A stretch of 21,931 nt of DNA from JBBITI01 sp037440885. GTDB lineage: Bacteria; Chloroflexota; Dehalococcoidia; Dehalococcoidales; UBA2162. This document shows, piece by piece, positions 7,874-15,677 of the stretch (positions are counted from its first letter, which is position 1; the number at the start of each line of letters is the position of its first letter). Made by a program: the position numbers and the translations under genes. Location of the stretch: the NCBI GenBank assembly GCA_037440885.1, contig JBBITI010000043.1:1-21931 (forward strand), given 5' to 3'. A model generated the notes under the pieces. The model was not told the origin of the DNA and did no database searches. It was given only the letters and a program-made list of their open reading frames with translations.

Positions 7874-8920
7874 TTACGCCGCCCCTTTGCGGGCAAGATA
7901 GTCTTTTTTACCAGCTTCAAACCAGGTTACACGTTCTTTGATAACCTGCCTGATCGGCAATTTGTAAGGACAGCGTTCTTCACACTTGCCACAATCAGTG
8001 CATTTGGCGGCGGCTTCCATAGCCCGGGAGATCATATCAGTATAGAATCTTTCTTCAGGTAACCGCTTGGCGAAAGAGGGACTTGTCATGACTGTAGATA
8101 TCGGAATTTCATTAGTACAGGGCTGGCAATAGTCACAACGGTGGCAGAATTGCTTCCCCAATTCATCTTTCATACGGACCATTTCTGTTTTTTCTGAAGG
8201 GGTCATACGGGGAGAATTTTCAAGAATACCCACGATTTCGTCAATTTCACGCACCTTTTCGATACCCGGGATAGGGATAATATCGGAGAACTGAAACAGG
8301 TATTTAAAAGCGATTCGGGCATTGTCGAGCATACCGCCGGCTAACGGTTTCATGACGATGAAGCCGACATCATGCTGGCGGGCAAGCGGGATCAGTTCGG
8401 TAGCAGCCTCGTCAGTAACGAAATTAAAGGGAAACATAATAGTTTCAAAAAGATCGGAGGCGACCGCTTTTTTTGCAATGTCGATCTGATGGGAAGTGAT
8501 GCCGATATGCCGGATTTTTCCGGCTTTTCGGGCCTGTTCGACAAATGCGAGGAGACCATCGGATTCTACAATGGCATCATAATGCTTATTGTTATTGACT
8601 CCGTGAAACTGGTAGATGTCGATATAATCGGTTTGCAGTCTTTCCAGACTGAGGTCAAGATGCTTGGCAATCTCTTCACGGGTACGACCCCCGCTCTTAG
8701 TAGCGATGATGACCTGTTCTCTTCGGCCTGCAACGGCTTTCCCAATACGTTCTTCGCTGGTGGTGTAGCCATTGGCGGTGTCGAGAAAATTAATACCCAA
8801 TTCCAGGCAACGTCTCACGACCGCGATCGCTTCTTCTTCGGTGTCCCGCTGGATCGGGATCCCGCCAAAACCCAGTTGTGATACCAGCAAACCAGTACGC
8901 CCAAGCTTGATTTTATGCAT
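7874..8920 (-). CDS. Aldo/keto reductase with 4Fe-4S tail
   Basis: An NAD(P)H-type aldo/keto reductase barrel (about residues 1-250) fused to a ferredoxin-like C-terminus; 348 residues from the chosen start. The AKR tetrad is visible: Asp and Tyr in FLDTANGY, Lys in IATKSG, His in YQFHG. The tail has CHRCDYCQPC followed by CTDCGKCEERCP, the latter a good 4Fe-4S ligand set. Such fusions are common in anaerobes; substrate and electron route are unknown. Start: the frame opens at 8941, but that ATG lacks a ribosome binding site, whereas the ATG at 8920 has AGGAAG nine bases upstream and begins MHKIKLGRTG as family members do. It has its own predicted promoter and probably co-transcribes the M20 gene. 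Confidence 0.93.
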   Translation of the reverse strand: MHKIKLGRTGLLVSQLGFGGIPIQRDTEEEAIAVVRRCLELGINFLDTANGYTTSEERIGKAVAGRREQVIIATKSGGRTREEIAKHLDLSLERLQTDYIDIYQFHGVNNNKHYDAIVESDGLLAFVEQARKAGKIRHIGITSHQIDIAKKAVASDLFETIMFPFNFVTDEAATELIPLARQHDVGFIVMKPLAGGMLDNARIAFKYLFQFSDIIPIPGIEKVREIDEIVGILENSPRMTPSEKTEMVRMKDELGKQFCHRCDYCQPCTNEIPISTVMTSPSFAKRLPEERFYTDMISRAMEAAAKCTDCGKCEERCPYKLPIRQVIKERVTWFEAGKKDYLARKGAA

Positions 8921-9042
8921 TATGTCTGACTTCCTGTTCATTTAATAGCTGATTTGATAATCTGAAGGAACTCCCCTGTTCTTGATCAGAGGAAAAAACC
9001 AAGACAATATTGCAGTTTCCCAATATTAATTTCTCTGAACTC

Positions 9043-9072
9043 ATTCTACATGGAGGGTAAGGTCTGTATCAA
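9043..9072 (-). promoter_or_regulatory. Promoter for aldo/keto reductase gene
   Basis: On minus, TTGATA (9072-9067) and TAGAAT (9048-9043) are separated by 18 bases; each is one base from the sigma-70 consensus. Transcription would start near 9036, just downstream of the RNA terminator, leaving a leader of about 115 bases before the ATG at 8920. The leader holds an AATATTG/CAATATT inverted repeat at 9006-9027. Confidence 0.6.
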
Positions 9073-9086
9073 GTAACGGTGTATCG

Positions 9087-9120
9087 AAGAAAAAAATGGG
9101 GAGCATTATGCATGCTCCCC
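9087..9120 (-). terminator. Intrinsic terminator, minus strand
   Basis: On minus, GGGGAGCAT (9120-9112) and its complement (9106-9098) form a perfect 9-bp stem with a five-base loop, followed by A and seven T residues (9096-9090). This is a textbook intrinsic terminator. It ends the unit beginning near 9352 and probably also catches read-through from malQ. Confidence 0.88.
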
Positions 9121-9352
9121 AGGTTATCCACATTTCCCCGGACTATACTTCTATGCGGTGTACATCAACGCAGGAGGTCTTTCAAAACGAACCGACCCTT
9201 TCCTGAAACACCAAGCTGTGTCCGGGTTCCATTTACGCCCTGCCCAATAAATGGACAGGGCCTTAAAATTCAACCTGCCTGACTCCGTAGATCTCATGAA
9301 GCTTCATTGGACACCTCCTGAAGCTATCTCTGGTGTCTATCTGGTAGCTTCA
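9090..9352 (-). ncRNA. Candidate structured RNA of about 260 nt
   Basis: A self-contained unit: strong promoter, structured transcript, intrinsic terminator. The predicted 5' end falls where the first stem starts. Element 1: GAAGCTA (9351-9345) with TAGCTTC (9326-9320), interleaved with GACACC (9337-9332) and GGTGTC (9315-9310), an H-type pseudoknot. Element 2: a 14-codon ORF (9307-9263). Element 3: GCCCTG (9261-9256) with CAGGGC (9242-9237), whose loop base CCATTTA (9254-9248) complements TAAATGG (9235-9229), a second pseudoknot or a switch. Element 4: a small hairpin GGTC...GACC. CAGGAGGT (9320-9313) is also complementary to ACCTCCTG (9178-9171). It lacks the hallmark sequences of RNase P, SRP, tmRNA or 6S RNA that I know. 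Function unknown; regulatory RNA, riboswitch-like leader or dual-function RNA are options. Confidence 0.62.
9263..9307 (-). CDS. 14-residue leader-type ORF inside the RNA
   Basis: An ATG at 9307-9305 opens MKLHEIYGVRQVEF and stops with TAA at 9265-9263. AGGAGG (9319-9314) lies six bases upstream, near-ideal and better than that of most genes in this window. Part of this ribosome binding site forms the 3' arm of the proposed first pseudoknot, so translation could be gated by RNA structure. The peptide matches nothing I know, has no run of one amino acid typical of attenuator leaders, and no membrane segment. It may be a real small peptide or a chance ORF. Confidence 0.45.
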   Translation of the reverse strand: MKLHEIYGVRQVEF

Positions 9353-9357
9353 CATAA

Positions 9358-9386
9358 AAATTATCATTTTGTAGCTAAATTGTCAA
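9358..9386 (-). promoter_or_regulatory. Promoter for the structured RNA
   Basis: On minus, a perfect TTGACA (9386-9381) overlaps the malQ stop codon. After 17 bases comes TAATTT (9363-9358), which keeps the critical T, A and final T of the -10 element and is preceded by an extended TG motif (TGATAATTT). A GATAAT hexamer is an alternative with a 15-base spacer. Transcription would start near 9351-9353. Confidence 0.62.
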
Positions 9387-10933
9387 GTAAGCTGTGAAGT
9401 AGTTTGTCGTCCGTATAAACATGTCAATTCGCCAAGACGTTCGGTGATCTGGGGAGTAAGTACGTCTGTAGTGAAACGCCACTCCCAGTTACCCCGGGTG
9501 GTTGCTGGAGTATTCATGCGGGCTTCACTGCCAAGTCCCAAAATGTCCTGCAGAGGAATGATGGCAGTATCAGCCACCGACATCAAAGCAAGACGGATGA
9601 GATCCCAATGGATTTCGGTTCCGGCAGTACCAAGGTATTTCAGGACGTCGTTACGTTCGCGAGTGCTCTGTTCTTGGTTCAGGGTAGTTGCCGGTTGAGC
9701 ATGAAACCACCCGTTAACGGTATTGTTATCATGGGTTCCGGTATAAACAACACAATTCCGAGGATAGTTGTGGGGCAAATGGGGATTATCAGGTGAACCG
9801 TTATCGAAAGCGAACTGGAGTACTTTCATGCCGGGGAATCCGTAATGAACCCGGAGTTGGTTGACTGCGGGCGTAATGACTCCGAGATCTTCGGCAATGA
9901 TGGGAAGCTCTCCGAGAACTCCGAGAACTCTCTCGAAAAATGGCATCCCTGGTCCTGCCGTCCAATGGCCGGCGACGGCAGTGTTACTGTTCGCCGGAAT
10001 CTCCCAGTAGCTTTCGAAACCTCGGAAATGGTCGATGCGGATGATGTCGAAGAAGCGGCGGGCTGCCCGGAAACGTTCAATCCACCAGCGGTAATCCTCT
10101 TGAGACATGACGTCCCAGCGATACAAGGGATTGTTCCACAATTGTCCGGTTGGACTGAAATAATCAGGCGGAACCCCGGCGACAACCGTCGGCAGACCGT
10201 TCGCGTCGAGAAAAAAAAGCTCAGGATGGGACCAGACCGAGTCACTATTCAGGGCGATGAATATCGGGATATCACCGATGATCTGGATGTTGCGAGCCGC
10301 ACAATATTTTTTCAATTCAGACCATTGTTTATCAAAGAGGAATTGCCAGTACTTGTGCATCCTTATTTCGGAACCGAGTCGTGTACGCCAATTCCCTAGT
10401 GCCGAGGGATCACGCCAGCGGACAGTCGGTTCCCAGGAGTTCCAGACCTGTAAATGGTTGATTTCCCGGAGAGACATAAAAAGGGCGTAATCATCGAGCC
10501 AGGACGCATGCAACCGGCTGAATTCGTTAAACTGCCGATACAGACTGGCATCATCGTGTCTTTCAAAGATGTTGAAGGAACGATTGAGCAGTTCTGTCTT
10601 GTAATTGATAACGTCGGTGAAATCGACCCGGTGTGAAGGGAATGCCGGGATATCAACAAGGTCTTCCGGTTTTAACAGGTGATCCCGTATTAACAGATCG
10701 GGGCTGATAAGCAAAGGGTTGCCGGCGAACGCTGAGAGGCACATATAGGGTGAGTGTGTAATTTCCGGAGGATTGAGCGGCAGTACCTGCCAGAGGTGCT
10801 GACCGGCGGCAGTTAAGAAGTCAACAAAACGATAAGCATCGGGGCCGAAATCCCCGATGCCGTAAGGGCTGGGTAGGGATGTGGGGTGGAGAAGAACTCC
10901 GCTCCGCCTGGGAAATACCGAAGCACTCTTCAA
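9383..10933 (-). CDS. malQ: 4-alpha-glucanotransferase MalQ (amylomaltase)
   Basis: GH77 amylomaltase of 516 residues, the usual size of the compact bacterial form. It transfers glucan segments between maltodextrins and releases glucose, recycling short chains left by phosphorylase. Seen: RRSGVLLHPTSLPSPYGIGDFG at the N-terminus (family hallmark), GDIPIFIALNSDSVW, the nucleophile Asp in IRIDHFRGFESYW, the acid/base Glu in IIAEDLG and the third acid in THDNNT. The start is TTG (10931-10933) with AAGGAA about 10 bases upstream; no better in-frame start is evident. It follows glgB by 24 bases and is the last gene of the glycogen operon. Its stop codon lies inside the promoter of the downstream RNA unit. 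Confidence 0.95.
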   Translation of the reverse strand: MKSASVFPRRSGVLLHPTSLPSPYGIGDFGPDAYRFVDFLTAAGQHLWQVLPLNPPEITHSPYMCLSAFAGNPLLISPDLLIRDHLLKPEDLVDIPAFPSHRVDFTDVINYKTELLNRSFNIFERHDDASLYRQFNEFSRLHASWLDDYALFMSLREINHLQVWNSWEPTVRWRDPSALGNWRTRLGSEIRMHKYWQFLFDKQWSELKKYCAARNIQIIGDIPIFIALNSDSVWSHPELFFLDANGLPTVVAGVPPDYFSPTGQLWNNPLYRWDVMSQEDYRWWIERFRAARRFFDIIRIDHFRGFESYWEIPANSNTAVAGHWTAGPGMPFFERVLGVLGELPIIAEDLGVITPAVNQLRVHYGFPGMKVLQFAFDNGSPDNPHLPHNYPRNCVVYTGTHDNNTVNGWFHAQPATTLNQEQSTRERNDVLKYLGTAGTEIHWDLIRLALMSVADTAIIPLQDILGLGSEARMNTPATTRGNWEWRFTTDVLTPQITERLGELTCLYGRQTTSQLT

Positions 10934-10957
10934 TACAACTAAATTCCTTGATCGTTA

Positions 10958-12874
10958 TTATGTTTGCTGTGATTCATTTTTAAAATATACGATAGCCAAC
11001 GGAGGGAGGGTTAAGTTGACGGTTGCAGGTTGATCGTGCCACGGCTCGGCAGTAGACCAGACGCCGCCGAAATTGCCCCAACCGCTGCCCCCGTACTCAG
11101 ACGCGTCACTGTTTAATATCTCCTGCCAGAACCCGTGACGAGGTACTCCCAAACGGTAATCCCGGCGGGGAACGGGAGTAAAGTTGGCGATACCCATGAT
11201 CAAGCTACCACTGCCGGCCGGTTTACGGAGAAAAGCGACGATGCTTTGATCAGCGTCGTTACAATCGATCCATGTAAAACCGCGATCATCACAATCCAGT
11301 TCGTGGAGAGCAGGTTCAAGGCGATAAATATGATTCAAGTCAGTAAGCCATTTCATTATTCCGGTATGGCAATGGTCCTGGAGAAGTTGCCAATCAAGAC
11401 TGAGTTCGTGGTTCCATTCCCGACGCTGGCCGAATTCTGCACCCATAAAGAGGAGCTTTTTGCCATTCAGCCCATACATTTGACCGAAGAGAAGCCGGAG
11501 ATTAGCAAATTTTTGCCAATCATCCCCTGCCATTTTTTGAAAGAGTGAGCCTTTACCATGAACAGCTTCATCATGAGATAGAGGGAGGATGAAATTTTCG
11601 GAACCAGAGTACAACTGTCGGAAAGTCAGTTTATTTTGATGATACTTGCGGCGGGCGGGGTCTTTTTGTAGATAGTCGAGAGTGTCGTGCATCCAGCCCA
11701 TGTCCCATTTCAAGCCAAAACCAAGACCTCCAGTGTAAGTAGGCCGGGAAACCATCGGCCAGGAGGTGGATTCTTCAGCGATAGTCTGGACGTCAGGGTG
11801 GTTCTTATAGACTTCCTCGTTCAGCTTGCGGAGAAAGCCTATGGCTTCGAGATTTTCCCGCCCGCCGTAACGATTGGGGACCCATTCACCGGTTTTACGT
11901 GAATAATCGTTGTATAACATCGAGGCGACGGCATCGACTCGGAGTCCGTCAGCATGGTATTTATCGAGCCAGAATAACGCACTGGATATTAAGAAACTTA
12001 CTACTTCGTGTCGTCCATAGTTAAAAATACAGCTATTCCAGTCGGGATGAATGCCCTTCCGGGGATCAGCGTGTTCGTAAAGATGGGTGCCGTCAAAAAA
12101 AGAAAGGGCGTGACTGTCCGAAGAAAAATGTGACGGAACCCAGTCAAGAAGGACTCCTATGTCATGGTTATGCATATAATCGATGAAAAACATGAAATCC
12201 TGGGGAGTGCCATAACGACTGGTTGGAGCAAAATAGCCGGTAGTCTGGTATCCCCAGGAACCGTAAAAAGGATGTTCCATTACAGGCAAGAGCTCGATAT
12301 GGGTAAAACCGAGCTCACTGACGTATTGGGCGAGCAATGGCGCTATCTCGCGATAATTGAAATAACCGGTATTACTGGAATTTTTCCGTTTCCAGGAACC
12401 TAGGTGGACTTCATAAATAGAGATCGGGGCTGCGAGGTTATTTCGAGATGATCTTGTCGACATCCACGATTGATCATTCCAGGGAAATTCCAGGTCCCAG
12501 ATCACAGAGGCAGTTCCGGGCGCAATCTCAGAGTGAAAGGCGAATGGATCAGCTTTCTCGATTTCATAATCATGGAATTGCGAAAAGATATGGTATTTAT
12601 ACAGACTGCCTTTACTAACCCCGGAATAAACCCCGGACCAGATGCCAGATTTCCCCAGCGGTTGAAGCGGATGGCTAACAGTGTTCCAGCTATTGAAATC
12701 GCCGGTTACGGTAACCAACCGAGCATTGGGAGCCCAGACTGAGAAACGGCACGTTCCGGGTTTTCCCGGGGCAAGATGAGCCCCGAGTTTATTATACAGG
12801 CGATAAGTCGTCTCTTGACCAAAAAGGAAAAGATCGTCTTTGTTGAAAACCGATTCATCTGATCGAGGTACCAT
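10958..12874 (-). CDS. glgB: 1,4-alpha-glucan branching enzyme GlgB
   Basis: GH13 branching enzyme that cuts alpha-1,4 glucan and rejoins the segment by an alpha-1,6 link. From the ATG at 12874 it is 638 residues, typical of the shorter form. A CBM48 domain (about 35-125) precedes the catalytic barrel. The nucleophile Asp is near 314 in LRVDAVASM, the acid/base Glu near 367 in IAEESTSWP, and the third acid in LPLSHDEAVHGKGS. The frame is open to an ATG at 12940, but that would overlap the glgP end by 35 bases and has no ribosome binding site; 12874 follows AAAGAG and leaves a 31-base gap. The resulting N-terminus (MVPRSDESVFNKDD) is plausible. Middle gene of glgP-glgB-malQ. Confidence 0.95.
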   Translation of the reverse strand: MVPRSDESVFNKDDLFLFGQETTYRLYNKLGAHLAPGKPGTCRFSVWAPNARLVTVTGDFNSWNTVSHPLQPLGKSGIWSGVYSGVSKGSLYKYHIFSQFHDYEIEKADPFAFHSEIAPGTASVIWDLEFPWNDQSWMSTRSSRNNLAAPISIYEVHLGSWKRKNSSNTGYFNYREIAPLLAQYVSELGFTHIELLPVMEHPFYGSWGYQTTGYFAPTSRYGTPQDFMFFIDYMHNHDIGVLLDWVPSHFSSDSHALSFFDGTHLYEHADPRKGIHPDWNSCIFNYGRHEVVSFLISSALFWLDKYHADGLRVDAVASMLYNDYSRKTGEWVPNRYGGRENLEAIGFLRKLNEEVYKNHPDVQTIAEESTSWPMVSRPTYTGGLGFGLKWDMGWMHDTLDYLQKDPARRKYHQNKLTFRQLYSGSENFILPLSHDEAVHGKGSLFQKMAGDDWQKFANLRLLFGQMYGLNGKKLLFMGAEFGQRREWNHELSLDWQLLQDHCHTGIMKWLTDLNHIYRLEPALHELDCDDRGFTWIDCNDADQSIVAFLRKPAGSGSLIMGIANFTPVPRRDYRLGVPRHGFWQEILNSDASEYGGSGWGNFGGVWSTAEPWHDQPATVNLTLPPLAIVYFKNESQQT

Positions 12875-12905
12875 TTTACACTCTTTGCCAATCAGGATTA
12901 CGCAT

Positions 12906-15026
12906 TTACCGGTGAACAGCCGGGAGATACATCTTGTCAAAGTATTCGATCAGCATTCTCCGGGTACAGAAATTCGGAATGACCGAAGCGATAGCTTCTT
13001 TAGCGATTGTTAACCAGCGGTGCGGAATATTCTGCCGATCACGTTCGTAAAAAGTGGGAACTACTTTCTTCTCAAGGATTTGATAAATCGATTCAGCATC
13101 GGCGGCATCTTCCTGATCGGGATCGTTAGTATTAACATCTTCACCGATCGCCCAACCGTTACGACCGTTGTAACCTTCGGCCCACCAACCGTCGAGAACA
13201 CTCAGATGAGGTACTCCGTTAAAAGCTGCTTTCATACCACTGGTACCAGATGCTTCCTGACGGCGACGGGGATTATTGAGCCAGACATCCACACCCTGAA
13301 CCAGAAAGTGAGCAACATGCATGTCATAATCTTCAACAAAAGCAATACGACCCTGAAAGCCGCGGTCTTTCGCTAGTTCGTAGACCTGATGGATCAGATA
13401 TTTTGAAGGGAAATCGGCAGGGTGAGATTTACCCGCAAAGATGATCTGAACCGGCCGCCAGGGATCACTGATGATTCGTTTCAGTCGTTCGATGTCACGG
13501 AAAATAAGAGCAGGGCGCTTGTAAGCAGTGAAGCGACGGGCAAAACCGATGGTCAGGGTATCAGAACTAAATAAAGAACCCATAGCGACGATCTGATTCG
13601 CTTTAGCTCGATTATTTGCCCATCGTTCTTGCGCTCGCCCCAGGACAAAGCGGATTAATTTTTCACGCAGGTATTGCCGGATATCCCAGAGTTCCTTATC
13701 AGCGATATCGAGAACAGCATCGCGCAGTCCGGGAAAATCATAGCGGCCGAATATTCCGCGCCCGAGGTATTTCTGGTATAGGGCTACCAGTTCGGGGGCG
13801 GTCCAGGTGGGTGCGTGAATACCGTTGGTGATATGCATGATGGGGACGGCTTGTTCTTCACGGTCAGGCCACAAGCCGTGCCACATGGAACGGCTGACCT
13901 TACCATGGATTTTACTTACAGCAGTCTGCCGGCTGGATGTTTTAAGAGAAAGGATGGTCATATTGAATCCCGACTGGGACATATCATCGTAATTCCCCAG
14001 ACGTAAGAAAGTCTCTCTGTCAATACCTAACGACGGCCAATAATTTGCGAAATATTTATCTATCAATTGCTCTGGAAACACATCATGGCCGGCCGGAACA
14101 GGAGTGTGGGTGGTAAATACTGTATTAGCCTTGACTTGATGAAAAGCTTCGGTGAAAGAAGCACCTTCAGAAACCAGTTTGCGAATACGTTCCAGTGACA
14201 TAAAAGACGTATGACCTTCGTTGGCGTGCCAGACTGACGGTTGAATTCCCAGGGCGTCCAGCATGCGAACACCACCGATACCTAAAAGGATTTCCTGCTG
14301 GATGCGTTGTTCCCGGTCGGCAGTATATAGACGTGCTGAAAGCAAGCGGTCTGCCGAAGTATTGCCTTCAACGTTACTATCGAGCAGGTAGAGGTTGATA
14401 CGTCCGAGGTTTACTTGCCAGGCTTTAGCGTAAAGGATTCGATCCGCCATGTTGACTTTGATAAGAGGCAGACAACCCTCGACGGTAGGGCATGGTGAAA
14501 TCGGAGCCTCTTCAAAGTCGAGTTGCTGGTAGGTTTCTTCCTGCCAACCTTCGTCAGAAATATGCTGGTGAAAATAGCCTTGAGGGTACATGAAACCGAG
14601 TCCGACGAAGGGCAAACCGAGATCATTCGCCTCTTTACAAATATCACCGGCGAGAATACCCAGGCCACCAGCATAGATAGGGAGTGAATTATGCAGGGCG
14701 AATTCAGGCGAGAAGAAAGCGACCGGGCCGGGGAATCGCTTTCCTTCACGGGCGGCATACCAGGTGCGAGAGTCGGGCATATCACGATCAAAAGAGAGGA
14801 TGGCGGCGTCATAAAGATCCAAAAAGTCAGGATCATGAGAGGCCTGTTCCAATTTTTCATCACTAAGATAAGACAGAAGTTTAACTGGATTATGCTCGGA
14901 GATACGCCAAAGTGAGTGATCTAACGCGCGGAAGAGGTCGCGAGCTTCGTTGTGCCAACTCCACCAAAGATTATAAGCGATCTCGTTGAGTCGATCGATA
15001 CGCCTGGGAAGACTACGGATTGGCAA
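12906..15026 (-). CDS. glgP: Alpha-glucan phosphorylase, DUF3417 type
   Basis: GT35 phosphorylase that uses phosphate to release glucose-1-phosphate from alpha-glucan with pyridoxal phosphate. At 706 residues it is the short bacterial/archaeal type, not the 800-plus muscle/E. coli type. The N-terminus (about 10-110) is the DUF3417 region with NEIAYNLWWSWH. Later: FTTHTPVPAGHDVFP, HITNGIHAPTW, FARRFTAYKRP, and EASGTSGMKAAFNG, whose Lys is the expected pyridoxal-phosphate attachment. The start is TTG (15024-15026) with AAGGAGTG seven bases upstream; no better start is visible. First gene of the operon, with an extended -10 promoter candidate about 40 bases upstream. Confidence 0.94.
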   Translation of the reverse strand: MPIRSLPRRIDRLNEIAYNLWWSWHNEARDLFRALDHSLWRISEHNPVKLLSYLSDEKLEQASHDPDFLDLYDAAILSFDRDMPDSRTWYAAREGKRFPGPVAFFSPEFALHNSLPIYAGGLGILAGDICKEANDLGLPFVGLGFMYPQGYFHQHISDEGWQEETYQQLDFEEAPISPCPTVEGCLPLIKVNMADRILYAKAWQVNLGRINLYLLDSNVEGNTSADRLLSARLYTADREQRIQQEILLGIGGVRMLDALGIQPSVWHANEGHTSFMSLERIRKLVSEGASFTEAFHQVKANTVFTTHTPVPAGHDVFPEQLIDKYFANYWPSLGIDRETFLRLGNYDDMSQSGFNMTILSLKTSSRQTAVSKIHGKVSRSMWHGLWPDREEQAVPIMHITNGIHAPTWTAPELVALYQKYLGRGIFGRYDFPGLRDAVLDIADKELWDIRQYLREKLIRFVLGRAQERWANNRAKANQIVAMGSLFSSDTLTIGFARRFTAYKRPALIFRDIERLKRIISDPWRPVQIIFAGKSHPADFPSKYLIHQVYELAKDRGFQGRIAFVEDYDMHVAHFLVQGVDVWLNNPRRRQEASGTSGMKAAFNGVPHLSVLDGWWAEGYNGRNGWAIGEDVNTNDPDQEDAADAESIYQILEKKVVPTFYERDRQNIPHRWLTIAKEAIASVIPNFCTRRMLIEYFDKMYLPAVHR

Positions 15027-15063
15027 AGCACTTCACTCCTTCAGAATATTGCGGGATCATCGT

Positions 15064-15072
15064 ATTTTAACA
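15064..15072 (-). promoter_or_regulatory. Extended -10 candidate for glycogen operon
   Basis: On minus, TGTTAAAAT (15072-15064) fits an extended -10 element in the 100-base gap before glgP. No convincing -35 hexamer is present at 17-18 bases. It is the best promoter candidate for glgP-glgB-malQ seen here. Confidence 0.35.
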
Positions 15073-15126
15073 GATCATGTTGACGATAATATTACTGGGA
15101 AAACGACATAAGGTTTTTCAAGCAAT

Positions 15127-15624
15127 CTAAAGACCCTGGTCCTTTTTAAGCGCTTTTTCGATCATTTTAAGGACGGTTTCTTCCCTCCCGGCATGGCTTT
15201 CGATTTCCCCGATGAGGTCATGTACCAGTTGCTGTACATGATTACGACGGGCAAGCAGTTCTTCGCGGGAAATGTTAACGAAATCACCGGTAATGGCTGT
15301 TTTACATCGAAGTAAATGTCCTCTTATTTCGTCATGGTCATACAGAATAGCCTTCATCAGGTTAGTTCCAAGAACTTCGGGGAGATATTTTTCTTCAAAG
15401 CTAAAATGTTTTTGCAAACCGGCGTCCATTTTCTTGATAGTATTGTGCAGATTTTCGATATGACGGTTAACGTCGGGAGCGGAACTCTGCCCCAATTGGG
15501 AACGTACGTGCTGAAATCGGAATATGGCTTCGAAATCATTAATAGCTTCACCAACGGTATTCAGGTCACTATGGATTTTATGATGTTCTTCGATGGTGCG
15601 TTGAATTATTTCAAGTTGTTCCAT
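15127..15624 (-). CDS. Hemerythrin-like HHE domain protein
   Basis: A 165-residue, mostly helical, cytoplasmic-looking protein with the pattern of hemerythrin HHE cation-binding domains: EEHHKIHSDL (His 14, 15, 18), LQKHFSFEEKYLPEVLG (H..E), YDHDEIRGHLL and IESHAGREETVL. The final two carry the HD/HxxxE ligands expected for a di-iron site in a four-helix bundle. Known relatives bind oxygen or nitric oxide or act in iron homeostasis; which applies cannot be told. AAGGTGAT precedes the ATG. It is divergent from the LOG gene, with a palindrome between them, and lies 100 bases upstream of glgP on the same strand. Confidence 0.82.
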   Translation of the reverse strand: MEQLEIIQRTIEEHHKIHSDLNTVGEAINDFEAIFRFQHVRSQLGQSSAPDVNRHIENLHNTIKKMDAGLQKHFSFEEKYLPEVLGTNLMKAILYDHDEIRGHLLRCKTAITGDFVNISREELLARRNHVQQLVHDLIGEIESHAGREETVLKMIEKALKKDQGL

Positions 15625-15677
15625 ACCATCACCTTCCTAAACCAGTGAAATAATACTCTGATTTTACTATTTCTATT

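Noticed and set aside
8372..8881. 169-codon plus frame inside the aldo/keto reductase gene
   Set aside because: Antisense to the conserved catalytic barrel; treated as a shadow.
8971..8998. CCCCTG/CAGAGG hairpin next to an A/T run upstream of the aldo/keto reductase gene
   Set aside because: On minus the T-run precedes the hairpin and on plus the hairpin is followed by A residues, so it is not an intrinsic terminator in either direction.
9124..9132. TTATCCACA, a perfect DnaA box
   Set aside because: Only one copy was seen, inside the structured RNA unit, with no cluster of boxes, dnaA/dnaN genes or AT-rich unwinding region, so an origin is not supported.
9090..9352. tmRNA, because two pseudoknots flank a short ORF
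   Set aside because: There is no tRNA-like acceptor/T-arm pairing of the ends, the ORF has its own ATG and Shine-Dalgarno, and it does not end in a typical Ala-Ala tag.
9090..9352. RNase P RNA, SRP RNA or 6S RNA
   Set aside because: The hallmark conserved segments I know for RNase P and SRP RNA are absent, and the ends do not pair into the long rod with a central bubble expected for 6S RNA.
9845..10399. 184-codon plus frame inside malQ
   Set aside because: Entirely antisense to conserved GH77 motifs, with no ribosome binding site or domain.
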